64,000 nucleotides of DNA. Source: Streptomyces broussonetiae. Lineage in GTDB: Bacteria; Actinomycetota; Actinomycetes; Streptomycetales; Streptomycetaceae. Position 1 is the stretch's first letter, and the number at the start of each line of letters is the position of its first letter. The stretch is from contig NZ_CP047020.1 in NCBI RefSeq assembly GCF_009796285.1, positions 5,208,001-5,272,000 of the forward strand, written 5' to 3'. Below the pieces are notes generated by a model, which did no database searches, was not told the origin of the DNA, and worked only from the letters and a program-made list of their open reading frames with translations. Below, one piece after another: positions 33,711 through 42,897 of the stretch. Both the position numbers and the translations under genes were made by a program.

Positions 33711-34063
33711 TGCCGATCGCGCCTGGGCCTGGGGGAAGCCGTGATCGGCCCGAGGCCCCGCGTGGAGAGACGTCCTGCGCGCTTGCGCGGCAGTCCCACC
33801 GCCCAGGGACACGCCTTGCGCGCCCGGGTGTCCGGGGCGACATCCTGCTCGTCGGCAGAGGCGTCCCGCCGTGCCTGCCCCGGAGACACCCTCGACCCCC
33901 TGCCTCGTGCAACGCCCTGCTGCTTGCGCCTGCAGACGCGGGCGCGTTTCGTGGCTCGTGGTGCGGACGTGTGTGCCCGCGCACTGCGTACGACCACACG
34001 CCACACGCTCACTCGACCACACGCTCAACATGCTGACCACATGCTCGCTGTGCTCACTCGACC

Positions 34064-34109
34064 GTGCGGTCAGCCCGTCCGTGCGGTCAGCCCGTCCGTG
34101 CGGTCAGCC
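34064..34109. repeat. 17-bp direct repeat, two full and one partial copy
   Basis: GTGCGGTCAGCCCGTCC at 34064 and 34081, partial copy at 34098. Triplicate CTCCATGG-like blocks follow at about 34130-34160. The gap seems to be repeat-rich spacer between wblA and the convergent ArsA-like gene. Confidence 0.85.
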
Positions 34110-34189
34110 GGCAATGCGACGCTCAGCCCATGGAGCACTCCATGGGGCACTCCATGGCATGGTGACTGCTCGACCGCTCGACGGCGCGT

Positions 34190-35611
34190 TCACCCGCCGT
34201 TCGCCGCCTGCGTACCCGCGGCCAGTCGGGTGCCGATGTCGCGCAGGCCCGTGAGGTCGTGCACGTCGCCGGGCAGGGCGGGTACTTCGACGACCGCCAC
34301 CTCGGGGTGGCGGGCGGTGAAACGGTCGCGCGTGCGCTGCTCGCGCGCGAGCAGTTGCATGCGATCGGCGTGCAGCCTCAGCAGTCCCGCGGTGAGCCGG
34401 TCGACGGGGCGCTCCGCGTCGGCGGGGGAGCCTTCTTCGGAAGCAGGGGCGTCGGTTGCGGCCTCGGATGCGGGAGGTTGTGAACTGCCGTACGTGTCGG
34501 GAGAGTTACGAAGTCCAGCTTTCCCGCCCCCCTGATCGACAATGCGGGGGTCCGCAAGATTTTCCGCGGCGGCGAGCGCCCGCTCGGCCGACAGCCCGTC
34601 GGCGCCGCTGCCGTGCACCCGGTTGAGCACCAGGCCGACCAGGGGCATCTTCTCCGCGGCCAGCCGCTCCACGAAGTACGCCGCCTCGCGCAACGCGTCC
34701 CGCTCCGGCGCCGCGACCACCAGGAACGCCGTGCCGGGCGCCTGGAGCAGCTTGTACGTGGCGTCCGCGCGCGTACGGAACCCGCCGAAGGTCGTGTCCA
34801 TCGCGGCCACGAACGTCTGGACGTCCTTCAGCAGTTGACCGCCGAGCAGCTTGCCCAGCGTGCCGGTCATCATCGACATGCCGACGTTGAGGAAGGCCAT
34901 GCCCGCGCGCCCGCCCAGCTTGGCGGGGGCCGTCAGCAGGCGGATGAGCCGGCCGTCCAGGAAGGAGCCGAGCCGCTTGGGCGCGTCCAGGAAGTCCAGC
35001 GCGGAGCGGGACGGCGGGGTGTCGACCACGATCAGGTCCCACTCGTCCCTCGCGCGCAGCTGGCCCAGCTTCTCCATCGCCATGTACTCCTGCGTGCCCG
35101 CGAAGCCCGCCGAGAGCGACTGGTAGAAGGGGTTCGCCAGGATCGCGGCTGCCCGCTCGGGGTCCGCGTGCGCCTCCACGACCTCGTCGAAGGTGCGCTT
35201 CATGTCGAGCATCATGGCGTGCAGCTCGCCGCCCGCCCCTCGCTCGCCACCGCCCCCGACCGAATCGCTGCGCGATGCCCCTCCTCGATCCTCGGTGCCC
35301 TTCACCCGGCGCGGGACGTTGTCGAGCGAGTCGATGCCCATCGACTGGGCCAGCCGCCGGGCCGGGTCGATGGTCAGCACGACGACCTTGCGGCCCCGCT
35401 CGGCGGCCCTCAGGCCGAGCGCCGCCGCCGTCGTCGTCTTGCCGACCCCGCCCGAGCCGCAGCACACCACGATGCGGGTCTTCGGGTCGTCCAGCAGCAG
35501 GTCGACGTCCAGCACGCGCGCGGGGGAGAGCCGACGGGCCTTATCGCGTCCCTCGGCGGCCTCGAACGCCTCGGATGCCGTCCTGTGTGCCTCGGCCGGG
35601 TCCGGACTCAT
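34190..35611 (-). CDS. ArsA/GET3-like ATPase, second gene of pair
   Basis: 473 aa from ATG 35611, overlapping the upstream gene as ATGA. P-loop CGSGGVGKTTTAAALG (about 49-64), switch region VVDTPPSRSALDFLD. Two low-complexity inserts (about 110-130 and 370-410) lengthen it. Pairs of such genes occur downstream of wblA in Streptomyces and mycobacteria. Energy-dependent partner or membrane-protein handling is presumed, not arsenite transport: no ars genes are near. Confidence 0.85.
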   Translation of the reverse strand: MSPDPAEAHRTASEAFEAAEGRDKARRLSPARVLDVDLLLDDPKTRIVVCCGSGGVGKTTTAAALGLRAAERGRKVVVLTIDPARRLAQSMGIDSLDNVPRRVKGTEDRGGASRSDSVGGGGERGAGGELHAMMLDMKRTFDEVVEAHADPERAAAILANPFYQSLSAGFAGTQEYMAMEKLGQLRARDEWDLIVVDTPPSRSALDFLDAPKRLGSFLDGRLIRLLTAPAKLGGRAGMAFLNVGMSMMTGTLGKLLGGQLLKDVQTFVAAMDTTFGGFRTRADATYKLLQAPGTAFLVVAAPERDALREAAYFVERLAAEKMPLVGLVLNRVHGSGADGLSAERALAAAENLADPRIVDQGGGKAGLRNSPDTYGSSQPPASEAATDAPASEEGSPADAERPVDRLTAGLLRLHADRMQLLAREQRTRDRFTARHPEVAVVEVPALPGDVHDLTGLRDIGTRLAAGTQAANGG

Positions 35612-36585
35612 GACAACCCCTGCTTCCGCAGCTCGGTGGCGAGTTCGTACAGCCCCGCCAGGTCCATGCCCTCGGCGAGCAGCGGCAGTTCGTCCATCGG
35701 CAGGTCCAGCTCGCCGAGGACCGCGCGCTGCTCCTGCTCCAGTGCGTACCGCTCGGCGTACTCCGCCGCCTGCCGCAGCAGCGGGGTCACCAGTTTCTCG
35801 GCGTTCCCGCCGCGCCGGGCGCCGCCGAGTCCCGCGGCCGAGAGCGCCTGTGCGACGGAGGAACGCCCCACGGTCCGTACGAGTTCCAGATCTGCCGCGT
35901 CCAACACCTCGGGCCGGACCATGTTCACGATGACGCGGCCCACCGGGAGCCGGGCCGCGCGGAGTTCGGCGATGCCGTCGGCGGTCTCCTGGACCGGCAT
36001 CTCCTCCAGCAGTGTCACCAGGTGCACGGCCGTCTCCGGTGACTTCAGCACCCGCATCACGGCCTGCGCCTGATTGTGTATCGGGCCGATCTTGGCCAGC
36101 CCCGCCACCTCGTCGTTGACGTTCAGAAAACGGGTCACGCGGCCGGTCGGCGGGGCGTCCATGACGACGTAGTCGTACGCGAACCGGCCGCTCTTGTCCT
36201 TGCGGCGCACCGCCTCGCACGCCTTGCCGGTCAGCAGCACGTCCCTGATGCCGGGTGCGATGGTGGTGGCGAAGTCGATGGCGCCGAGCTTCTTCAGCGC
36301 CCGGCCGGCTCCACCCAGCTTGTAGAACATCTGGAGGTAGTCCAGAAGGGCCAGTTCCGGATCGATGGCGAGGGCGTACACCTCGCCACCGCCCGGAGCG
36401 ACCGCGATCTTCCGCTCCTCGTACGGCAACGCCTCCGTCTCGAAGAGCTGGGCGATGCCCTGCCGGCCCTCGACCTCCACGAGAAGCGTCCGCTTCCCCT
36501 CGGTTGCGAGGGCCAGCGCGAGTGCGGCGGCGACCGTCGTCTTTCCGGTCCCGCCCTTGCCGCTGACGACCTGGAGCCTGCTCAC
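35608..36585 (-). CDS. ArsA/GET3-like ATPase, first gene of pair
   Basis: 325 aa. Deviant Walker A GKGGTGKTTVAAALALAL at residues 9-26, switch DAPPTGRVTRFLN, and C-terminal helical part. With the next gene it could form a two-subunit equivalent of the duplicated ArsA ATPase. Two DnaA-box-like sequences lie upstream of its start. Confidence 0.85.
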   Translation of the reverse strand: MSRLQVVSGKGGTGKTTVAAALALALATEGKRTLLVEVEGRQGIAQLFETEALPYEERKIAVAPGGGEVYALAIDPELALLDYLQMFYKLGGAGRALKKLGAIDFATTIAPGIRDVLLTGKACEAVRRKDKSGRFAYDYVVMDAPPTGRVTRFLNVNDEVAGLAKIGPIHNQAQAVMRVLKSPETAVHLVTLLEEMPVQETADGIAELRAARLPVGRVIVNMVRPEVLDAADLELVRTVGRSSVAQALSAAGLGGARRGGNAEKLVTPLLRQAAEYAERYALEQEQRAVLGELDLPMDELPLLAEGMDLAGLYELATELRKQGLS

Positions 36586-36628
36586 GCCTTCGAGACTAAC
36601 CAGTCCGGCCGACGGTCACGCGGGAGGC

Positions 36629-36694
36629 TGTGGATAACGGCCGTCACACTCCGGTCCCGAGCCCGTCGCGGGCCGCCGCCCGGCCTGTGGACAA
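36629..36694 (-). promoter_or_regulatory. Two DnaA boxes in one orientation
   Basis: Minus strand TTATCCACA (36629-36637) and TTGTCCACA (36686-36694), 57 bp apart. Both match the Streptomyces DnaA-box consensus TT(G/A)TCCACA without mismatch. They sit between the divergent ArsA-like and DUF4177 genes and could titrate DnaA or regulate either gene. Confidence 0.65.
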
Positions 36695-36749
36695 CTCACG
36701 TCGCCGTCGGCCGTCCGCCCCGCTGGTCGCAGCGGCTACAGTCGGCCTC

Positions 36750-36911
36750 ATGACCAAGTGGGAATACGCAACCGTGCCGCTGCTCGTCCATGCCACGAAG
36801 CAGATTCTGGACACCTGGGGCGAGGACGGCTGGGAGCTTGTCCAGGTCGTGCCCGGGCCCAACAACCCCGAGCAGCTCGTGGCCTACCTGAAGCGGGAGA
36901 AGCAGGCATGA
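36750..36911 (+). CDS. DUF4177 small protein
   Basis: 53 aa, MTKWEYATVPLLVHAT start and WGEDGWELVQVV core are typical of DUF4177. It overlaps the Rid-family gene by 4 bp (ATGA). Function unknown. Confidence 0.85.
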   Translation: MTKWEYATVPLLVHATKQILDTWGEDGWELVQVVPGPNNPEQLVAYLKREKQA

Positions 36912-37384
36912 GCGCGGTCGAGACCAAGCTGGCCGAACTGGGCCTGACCCTGCCGGCGGTCGTGCCGCCGCTGGCCGCGTACCAGCCGGCCGTGCAGTCC
37001 GGTGTGTACGTGTACACCGCAGGCCAGCTGCCGATGGTCGAGGGCAAGCTGCCGGTCACCGGCAAGGTGGGCGCCGAGGTGACGCCGGAGGAGGCCAAGG
37101 ACCTCGCCCGCGTGTGCGCGCTGAACGCGCTGGCCGCCGTGAAGTCCGTCGTCGGTGACCTGGACCGCATCGTGCGTGTCGTGAAGGTCGTCGGGTTCAT
37201 CGCCTCCGCGTCCGACTTCACCGGGCAGCCCGCGGTCCTCAACGGCACCAGCGAACTTCTCGGCGAGGTCTTCGGCGAGAAGGGCGTGCACGCGCGCAGC
37301 GCGGTCGGCGTCGCGGTCCTGCCGCTGGACGCGCCGGTCGAGGTCGAGATCCAGGTCGAGGTCCGGGACCGCCCGGCCGCGTGA
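36908..37384 (+). CDS. RidA-family protein
   Basis: 158 aa. Rid/YjgF fold: YVYTAGQLPM, NALAAVKSVVGDLDRIVRVVKVVGFI, and a C-terminal VGVAVLPLDAPVEVEIQVEV strand. It probably hydrolyses reactive enamine/imine intermediates. The usual active-site Arg near the C-terminus is replaced by hydrophobic residues (GVAVLPLDAPVEVE), so it belongs to a non-RidA subgroup. Translationally coupled to the DUF4177 gene. Confidence 0.85.
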   Translation: MSAVETKLAELGLTLPAVVPPLAAYQPAVQSGVYVYTAGQLPMVEGKLPVTGKVGAEVTPEEAKDLARVCALNALAAVKSVVGDLDRIVRVVKVVGFIASASDFTGQPAVLNGTSELLGEVFGEKGVHARSAVGVAVLPLDAPVEVEIQVEVRDRPAA

Positions 37385-37443
37385 CCCCGGGCCGGCCTCG
37401 GGTACCTCTCGAACATTCGCCCTGCACGGGATAGCCTCCGGCC

Positions 37444-38328
37444 ATGGCGAACGGTCAGTGGTACCCCCCGGAGTGGCCGGACCGCATCCGCGCGCTCGCG
37501 GACGGCACCCTCACCCCGGTGGCCCCCCGGCGCGCGGCCACGGTGCTGCTCCTGAGGGACACCGATTCCGGTCCGGTCGTCCATATGCTGCGCAGACGCG
37601 CCTCCATGGCCTTTGCCGGAGGCGCGTACGCGTATCCGGGGGGCGGTGTCGACCCGCGCGACGACGACCGTCTGGTGCGCTGGGCGGGCCCCACGCGCGC
37701 GTGGTGGGCCAACCGGCTCGGCGTCGACGAGGCGCGCGCCCAGGCGATCGTGTGCGCGGCCGTCCGGGAGACGTACGAGGAGGCGGGCGTCCTGCTCGCC
37801 GGGCCCGACGCGGACTCGGTCGTCGGTGACACCACCGGCGCGGACTGGGAGGCGGACCGGGCCGCGCTGGTCGCGCGCGAGCTGTCCTTCGCCGAGTTCC
37901 TCCACCGGCGCGGTCTGGTGCTGCGCTCGGACCTGCTGGGCGCCTGGACCCGCTGGATCACCCCGGAGTTCGAGTCCCGCCGCTACGACACCTGGTTCTT
38001 CGTGGCCGTCCTCCCCGAGGGCCAGCGCACCCGCAACGCCTCCACGGAGGCCGACCGCACGGTGTGGATCGGCCCCGAGGAGGCGGCGGCCGGCTACGAC
38101 AAGGGCGAGCTGTTGATGATGCCGCCCACCATCGCCACCCTGCGCCAGCTGCTGCCGTACGCCCGCGCAGCCGAGGCGCTCGCCGCGGCACCCGCGCGCG
38201 ACATGACCCCGGTGATGGCCGGTGCCCGACTGGTGGACGGTGAGATCGTCCTGTCCTGGCCGGGGTACGAGGAGTTCACCAAGCACGTCCCGACGACTCC
38301 CGGTCCGACCGGTGGAGGCCCCGCATGA
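37444..38328 (+). CDS. NUDIX hydrolase (NUDT19-like, with insertion)
   Basis: 294 aa. GGAYAYPGGGVDP is separated by about 35 residues from AAVRETYEEAGVLL, so the Nudix box has a long internal insertion as in NUDT19/RP2p-type enzymes. Expected to hydrolyse a nucleoside-diphosphate-linked substrate such as a CoA derivative. Its TGA overlaps the ATG of the MBL gene. Confidence 0.85.
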   Translation: MANGQWYPPEWPDRIRALADGTLTPVAPRRAATVLLLRDTDSGPVVHMLRRRASMAFAGGAYAYPGGGVDPRDDDRLVRWAGPTRAWWANRLGVDEARAQAIVCAAVRETYEEAGVLLAGPDADSVVGDTTGADWEADRAALVARELSFAEFLHRRGLVLRSDLLGAWTRWITPEFESRRYDTWFFVAVLPEGQRTRNASTEADRTVWIGPEEAAAGYDKGELLMMPPTIATLRQLLPYARAAEALAAAPARDMTPVMAGARLVDGEIVLSWPGYEEFTKHVPTTPGPTGGGPA

Positions 38329-39155
38329 CCGACGCGAGTACGCTGCCGGGTCAGCCCCGCGGCCAGGTGCTTTCCGGCCCTGCCACCGAACGGGCCGTCA
38401 ACGTCCTCGCGCCCAACGCCTCCGCGATGACCCTGGACGGCACCAACACCTGGATCGTGGCCGAGCCCGGCTCCGACCTGGCCGTGGTCATCGACCCGGG
38501 CCCGCTGGACGACGGCCATCTGAGCACGGTCGTGGACACCGCGGAGAAGGCCGGCAGGCGCATAGCGCTGACCCTGCTCACCCACGGCCACCCCGACCAC
38601 GCCGAGGGTGCCGCCCGCTTCGCGGAACTGACCCGCACGCGCGTGCGTGCCCTCGACCCGGCACTGCGCCTCGGCGACGAGGGCCTGGCCGCCGGGGACG
38701 TGATCACGGTCGGTGGCCTGGAGCTGAGGGTTGTCCCGACTCCCGGGCACACCGCGGACTCGCTGAGCTTCCATCTCCCGGCCGACCGGGCGGTGCTGAC
38801 CGGCGACACCATCCTCGGGCGTGGTACGACGGTCGTGGCGCATCCCGACGGCCGCCTGGGCGACTATCTGGACTCCCTGCGCCGGCTGCGCTCCCTGACG
38901 GTCGACGACGGCGTCCACACCGTCCTGCCGGGCCACGGGCCGGTCCTGGAGGACGCCCAGGGCGCCGTCGAGTTCTACCTGGCCCACCGCGCGCACCGGC
39001 TCGCCCAGGTGGAGACGGCGGTCGAGGACGGTTATCGCACCCCGGCCGAGGTCGTCGCCCACGTCTACCCCGACGTGGACCGCTCGCTGTGGCCGGCGGC
39101 GGAGCTGTCGGTACGGGCCCAGCTCGACTACCTGGCCGAACACGGTCTGATCTAG
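38325..39155 (+). CDS. Metallo-beta-lactamase-fold hydrolase
   Basis: 276 aa. Metal motif THGHPDHAEG, then TPGHTADSLSF, LTGDTILGRG and LPGHGPV follow the LACTB2-like MBL order. A C-terminal winged-helix-like segment ends HVYPDVDRSLWPAAE, as in LACTB2. Substrate unknown. Coupled to the Nudix gene by ATGA overlap. Confidence 0.9.
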   Translation: MTDASTLPGQPRGQVLSGPATERAVNVLAPNASAMTLDGTNTWIVAEPGSDLAVVIDPGPLDDGHLSTVVDTAEKAGRRIALTLLTHGHPDHAEGAARFAELTRTRVRALDPALRLGDEGLAAGDVITVGGLELRVVPTPGHTADSLSFHLPADRAVLTGDTILGRGTTVVAHPDGRLGDYLDSLRRLRSLTVDDGVHTVLPGHGPVLEDAQGAVEFYLAHRAHRLAQVETAVEDGYRTPAEVVAHVYPDVDRSLWPAAELSVRAQLDYLAEHGLI

Positions 39156-39162
39156 CCCCGGC

Positions 39163-39984
39163 TCACTCCGGTCTGGGTGCCTTGATGCCGTGTACGCGTG
39201 CGTACTCGGTGGCGAGCCACGGGCCGAGGGCCTCGGTGCAGGTCCGCAGTATCTGTGGGTCGCCGGTGGGTTCGTGGCCGTGCTCGGCCGCTGTGCGGAG
39301 CTGTGCGGCGCGTTCGGGGTAGTAGGTGCCGCACACCTCGGCCATCTCCCGCAGGTCGCTGGTCCAGCCGTTCCAGCGGGGCATGACCAGGGTGAAGCCC
39401 GTACGGACCAGGTGCCGGGACATGAAGCGGACGAGGGGGCGCCGCGCCTCCTCGGTGTCCTCGGTGGCCGCGATCCGCTTCCGCCAGCGGGGGAGCCACA
39501 GGGCCAGGTCGCCGTTGGTCTCGCGGGCGAGCCGGGAGTCGGGCCGGTAGCGCGGCAGCTGCTCGGCGAGGTCGTCGCCGAGCAGCGGGGTGCACAGGCA
39601 GGCGACGAACCAGCCCAGGTCGTAGCGCTCCAGATCGCTCAGCAGCCGGTCCCGGCCGTACAGCAGGGTGCCGACGCCGTCGACCTGCCAGAACTCCTGG
39701 TCGACGGCCTCACCGAGCGCCCGAACGGCCTCCCGGTCGGCGTCGGCCGGCTCCTCGTGCAGGACGACGAACAGATCCAGGTCGCTGCGCCCCACGCGCG
39801 CGGTGCCGCGCGGAATCGACCCGTAGAGGTAGACGCTGTGCAGCCGCGCCCCGAAGGCGGCCTGCAGTCGGTCTCGGGCGGCGGCCACGACCGGGCCGAA
39901 GGCGTCGGGCACGCGCGCGAGGGAGCCTTCGCGCGCGATGAAGCCCTGGGCGTCCAGGCCGGGGCGGCGGGTCGTGTCAGCCAT
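39163..39984 (-). CDS. Nucleotidyltransferase-domain protein
   Basis: 273 aa from ATG 39984. LYGSIPRGTARVGRSDLDLFVV is the GS-x-DxD signature of Pol-beta-type transferases, followed by a helical domain similar to aminoglycoside adenylyltransferases. Real substrate not known; resistance should not be assumed. Converges with the MBL gene, 7 bp apart. Confidence 0.75.
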   Translation of the reverse strand: MADTTRRPGLDAQGFIAREGSLARVPDAFGPVVAAARDRLQAAFGARLHSVYLYGSIPRGTARVGRSDLDLFVVLHEEPADADREAVRALGEAVDQEFWQVDGVGTLLYGRDRLLSDLERYDLGWFVACLCTPLLGDDLAEQLPRYRPDSRLARETNGDLALWLPRWRKRIAATEDTEEARRPLVRFMSRHLVRTGFTLVMPRWNGWTSDLREMAEVCGTYYPERAAQLRTAAEHGHEPTGDPQILRTCTEALGPWLATEYARVHGIKAPRPE

Positions 39985-40143
39985 GGGGCAACTGTCCCGT
40001 ACGGCCCCTGCCCCGGGCAGCGGGTTTTCGGGCGACGGGCGGCGGACCGACACCGCTCGTCCGGCGCCCGGGGACCAAGGACCTACGGCGCCCGAGGACC
40101 GAGAGCTTCCGGCGCCCGCCCGAGGACCCCCGAGGACCAGGGA

Positions 40144-40818
40144 CTAGCGGGAGCGCTTGGCGAGCCGCTCCACGTCCAGCAGGATCACGGCCCGTGCCTC
40201 CAGGCGGAGCCACCCGCGCTGGGCGAAGTCCGCCAGCGCCTTGTTCACGGTCTCGCGCGAGGCGCCGACCAGCTGGGCCAGCTCCTCCTGTGTGAGGTCG
40301 TGGACGACGTGGATGCCCTCCTCGGACTGCACGCCGAAACGGCGCGAGAGGTCCAGCAGGGCGCGCGCCACGCGGCCGGGCACGTCGGAGAAGACCAGGT
40401 CGGACATGGCGTCGTTGGTCTTGCGCAGCCGGCGCGCCACGGCGCGCAGCAGGGCGGTGGCCACCTCGGGGCGGGCGTTCAGCCAGGGCTGGAGGTCACC
40501 GTGGCCGAGACCGAGCAGCTTGACCTCGGTCAGCGCGGTCGCGGTGGCCGTGCGCGGGCCCGGGTCGAAGAGCGACAGCTCACCGATCAGCTCGCCGCCT
40601 CCGACGACGGCGAGCATGTTCTCGCGGCCGTCGGGGGAGGTGCGGTGCAGCTTGACCTTGCCCTCGGTGACCACGTACAGCCGGTCACCCGGGTCGCCCT
40701 CGTGGAACAGTGAGTCACCGCGCGCGAGGGTCACCTCACTCATGGAGGCGCGGAGCTCAGCGGCCTGCTCGTCGTCGAGTGCCGCGAAGAGCGGATTGCG
40801 CCGCAGAACGTCGTCCAC
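40144..40818 (-). CDS. crp: Crp/Fnr-family regulator (Crp)
   Basis: 224 aa. cNMP-binding beta-roll with GELIGELSLFDPGPRTATATA, dimerisation helix, and winged helix with LTQEELAQLVGASRETVNKALADFA as recognition motif. It matches the single Crp of Streptomyces, which controls germination and antibiotic genes, and has its usual position divergent from nth. A TGTGATCTGTCACA operator 92 bp upstream suggests autoregulation. Confidence 0.93.
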   Translation of the reverse strand: MDDVLRRNPLFAALDDEQAAELRASMSEVTLARGDSLFHEGDPGDRLYVVTEGKVKLHRTSPDGRENMLAVVGGGELIGELSLFDPGPRTATATALTEVKLLGLGHGDLQPWLNARPEVATALLRAVARRLRKTNDAMSDLVFSDVPGRVARALLDLSRRFGVQSEEGIHVVHDLTQEELAQLVGASRETVNKALADFAQRGWLRLEARAVILLDVERLAKRSR

Positions 40819-40909
40819 GAGTACTCTCCCTTGTCGACCTGCTCAGGGGATCTTGCTCCCCCGTGTACCAGGGGACCGTGCTCCCCATTTTGCCGGACGG
40901 TCCAAACAG

Positions 40910-40923
40910 TGTGATCTGTCACA
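40910..40923. promoter_or_regulatory. Crp operator
   Basis: TGTGATCTGTCACA has perfect TGTGA/TCACA arms around a 4-bp centre and contains GTG-N6-CAC, the reported Streptomyces Crp consensus. It lies between the divergent crp and nth genes. Confidence 0.7.
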
Positions 40924-41070
40924 AGGATGCCGCACAGGTGTCCCGGGGTAAGCGTCAGGGGTCCAATCGGGGGCCGATCCATCGGGTCCGGGGCGGATGT
41001 CGGTGCCGGGCTCTAGGCTGGCCGGGTGTCCAAATCACCGGTGAGAGCACAGGCCAAGGGGGCTTAGCGG

Positions 41071-42030
41071 GTGGTTGTACGTCGTGATTCCGCCGTGGGC
41101 GAACAGAGCCTCGGCGATAGTAAGAAAACCGGAAAAACGGCCAAAAAGGTCGCCGCCAAGAAGGTCACGGCGACCAGGAAGGCCGTGGCGGGCGGGAAGC
41201 CCCCCGCCGTGAAGAAGGCGGTGCCCGTCGGGAAGGCCGAGGTGAAGCCCGCGGCGCAGGAGTCCCGCACCGCCCTGGTCCGCCGCGCCCGCCGCATCAA
41301 CCGCGAGCTGGCCGCGGTGTACCCGTACGCCCACCCGGAGCTGGACTTCGAGAACCCCTTCCAGCTGCTGGTCGCCACCGTGCTGTCCGCCCAGACCACG
41401 GACCTGCGCGTCAACCAGACGACCCCGGCGCTCTTCGCCAAGTACCCGACCCCCGAGGACCTGGCCGCCGCCAACCCGGACGAGGTCGAGGAGATCCTGC
41501 GCCCCTGCGGGTTCTTCCGGGCCAAGACCAGGTCGGTGATAGGGCTCTCCAAGGCCCTGGCCGAGGACTTCGGCGGTGAGGTGCCCGGCAGGCTGGAGGA
41601 CCTGGTCAAGCTGCCCGGTGTCGGCCGCAAGACCGCCTTCGTCGTCCTCGGCAACGCCTTCGGGCGGCCCGGGATCACCGTGGACACCCACTTCCAGCGG
41701 CTGGTCCGTCGCTGGCAGTGGACGGACGAGACCGACCCGGACAAGATCGAGGCCGCCGTCGGGGCGCTGTTCCCCAAGGGCGAGTGGACCGACCTGTCCC
41801 ACCATGTGATCTGGCACGGCCGCCGGATCTGCCACGCCCGCAAGCCCGCCTGCGGTGCCTGCCCGATCGCCCCGCTCTGCCCGGCCTACGGCGAGGGCGA
41901 GACCGATCCGGAGAAGGCGAACAAGCTCCTGAAGTACGAGAAGGGCGGCTTCCCCGGCCAGCGCCTCAAGCCCCCGCAGGCGTACCTCGACGCGGGCGGC
42001 AAGCCGGCCGCACCGCTGGGGGCCGTGTGA
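41071..42030 (+). CDS. nth: Endonuclease III
   Basis: 319 aa from GTG 41071. Base-excision DNA glycosylase/AP lyase: helix-hairpin-helix LPGVGRKTAFVVLG with catalytic Lys, VDTHFQRL with catalytic Asp, and the [4Fe-4S] spacing C-x6-C-x2-C-x5-C (CHARKPACGACPIAPLC). A 65-residue N-terminal extension rich in Lys/Ala (KKTGKTAKKVAAKKV) resembles histone-like tails and may add non-specific DNA affinity. The true start could be later. Its TGA overlaps the next GTG. Confidence 0.92.
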   Translation: MVVRRDSAVGEQSLGDSKKTGKTAKKVAAKKVTATRKAVAGGKPPAVKKAVPVGKAEVKPAAQESRTALVRRARRINRELAAVYPYAHPELDFENPFQLLVATVLSAQTTDLRVNQTTPALFAKYPTPEDLAAANPDEVEEILRPCGFFRAKTRSVIGLSKALAEDFGGEVPGRLEDLVKLPGVGRKTAFVVLGNAFGRPGITVDTHFQRLVRRWQWTDETDPDKIEAAVGALFPKGEWTDLSHHVIWHGRRICHARKPACGACPIAPLCPAYGEGETDPEKANKLLKYEKGGFPGQRLKPPQAYLDAGGKPAAPLGAV

Positions 42031-42779
42031 CGGAACGATCTCGGGGCCCTCGGGCGTTGGAACAGGCAGAGGCGACGGGGGTGGCGATGACGAGGGCCGA
42101 CGAGGCGCGGGGCGCGGTGACACTGAGCAAGGAGGGGCTGCCCGACTGGCTGGCGCCGGTGGTGCGGGCGGCGGAGACGGTCCAGCCGATCCAGCTGAGC
42201 AGCTTCCTCCCGCCGGAGAACGGTGCGGGCCGGCAGTCGGCGGTGCTGATCCTGTTCGGCGAGGGCGCTAGAGGCCCCGAGCTGCTGCTCATGGAGCGCG
42301 CCGGTTCGCTGCGCTCGCATGCCGGGCAGCCGTCCTTCCCCGGCGGCGCGCTCGACCCCGAGGACGGCGATCCGCACGCCGACGGCCCGCTCAGAGCCGC
42401 GCTGCGCGAGGCCGAGGAGGAGACGGGCCTCGACCCGTCCGGAGTCCAGCTCTTCGGCGTGCTGCCCGCGCTCTACATCCCGGTCAGCGGCTTCGTCGTC
42501 ACCCCCGTGCTCGGCTGGTGGCGCAAGCCCAGCCCGGTCGGTGTCGTGGACCCGAACGAGACCGCGCGGGTCTTCACGGTCCCCGTGGCGGATCTCACGG
42601 ACCCCGCCAACCGCGCCACCGCCGTCCATCCCCGTGGTCACCGAGGTCCGGCATTCCTGGTCGAATCGGCCCTGGTGTGGGGTTTCACGGCCGGCGTGAT
42701 CGACCGCCTGCTCCACTACGCGGGCTGGGAGCGCCCCTGGGACAGAGACAAGCGGGTCCCGCTCGACTGGCGGTCATGA
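42027..42779 (+). CDS. NUDIX hydrolase, CoA-pyrophosphatase type
   Basis: 250 aa from GTG 42027 (GTGA overlap with nth); an ATG at 42087 is the alternative. LRSHAGQPSFPGGALDPEDG contains the CoA-specific LRxHxGQxxFPGG motif, followed by the Nudix box with REAEEETGLDP. It should cleave CoA or acyl-CoA to 4'-phosphopantetheine and ADP. Confidence 0.87.
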   Translation: MTERSRGPRALEQAEATGVAMTRADEARGAVTLSKEGLPDWLAPVVRAAETVQPIQLSSFLPPENGAGRQSAVLILFGEGARGPELLLMERAGSLRSHAGQPSFPGGALDPEDGDPHADGPLRAALREAEEETGLDPSGVQLFGVLPALYIPVSGFVVTPVLGWWRKPSPVGVVDPNETARVFTVPVADLTDPANRATAVHPRGHRGPAFLVESALVWGFTAGVIDRLLHYAGWERPWDRDKRVPLDWRS

Positions 42780-42897
42780 CAGGGTGTCCCCCGTGCTGTG
42801 TCATTCCGGGGGCGCTGTGTCCCTCTGCCACTGAGTGGCGGGCCGGACCCCCGTCCGAGCCGCGGGAAGCGATAGGGAATAGGCGAGGCCTCAAGCA

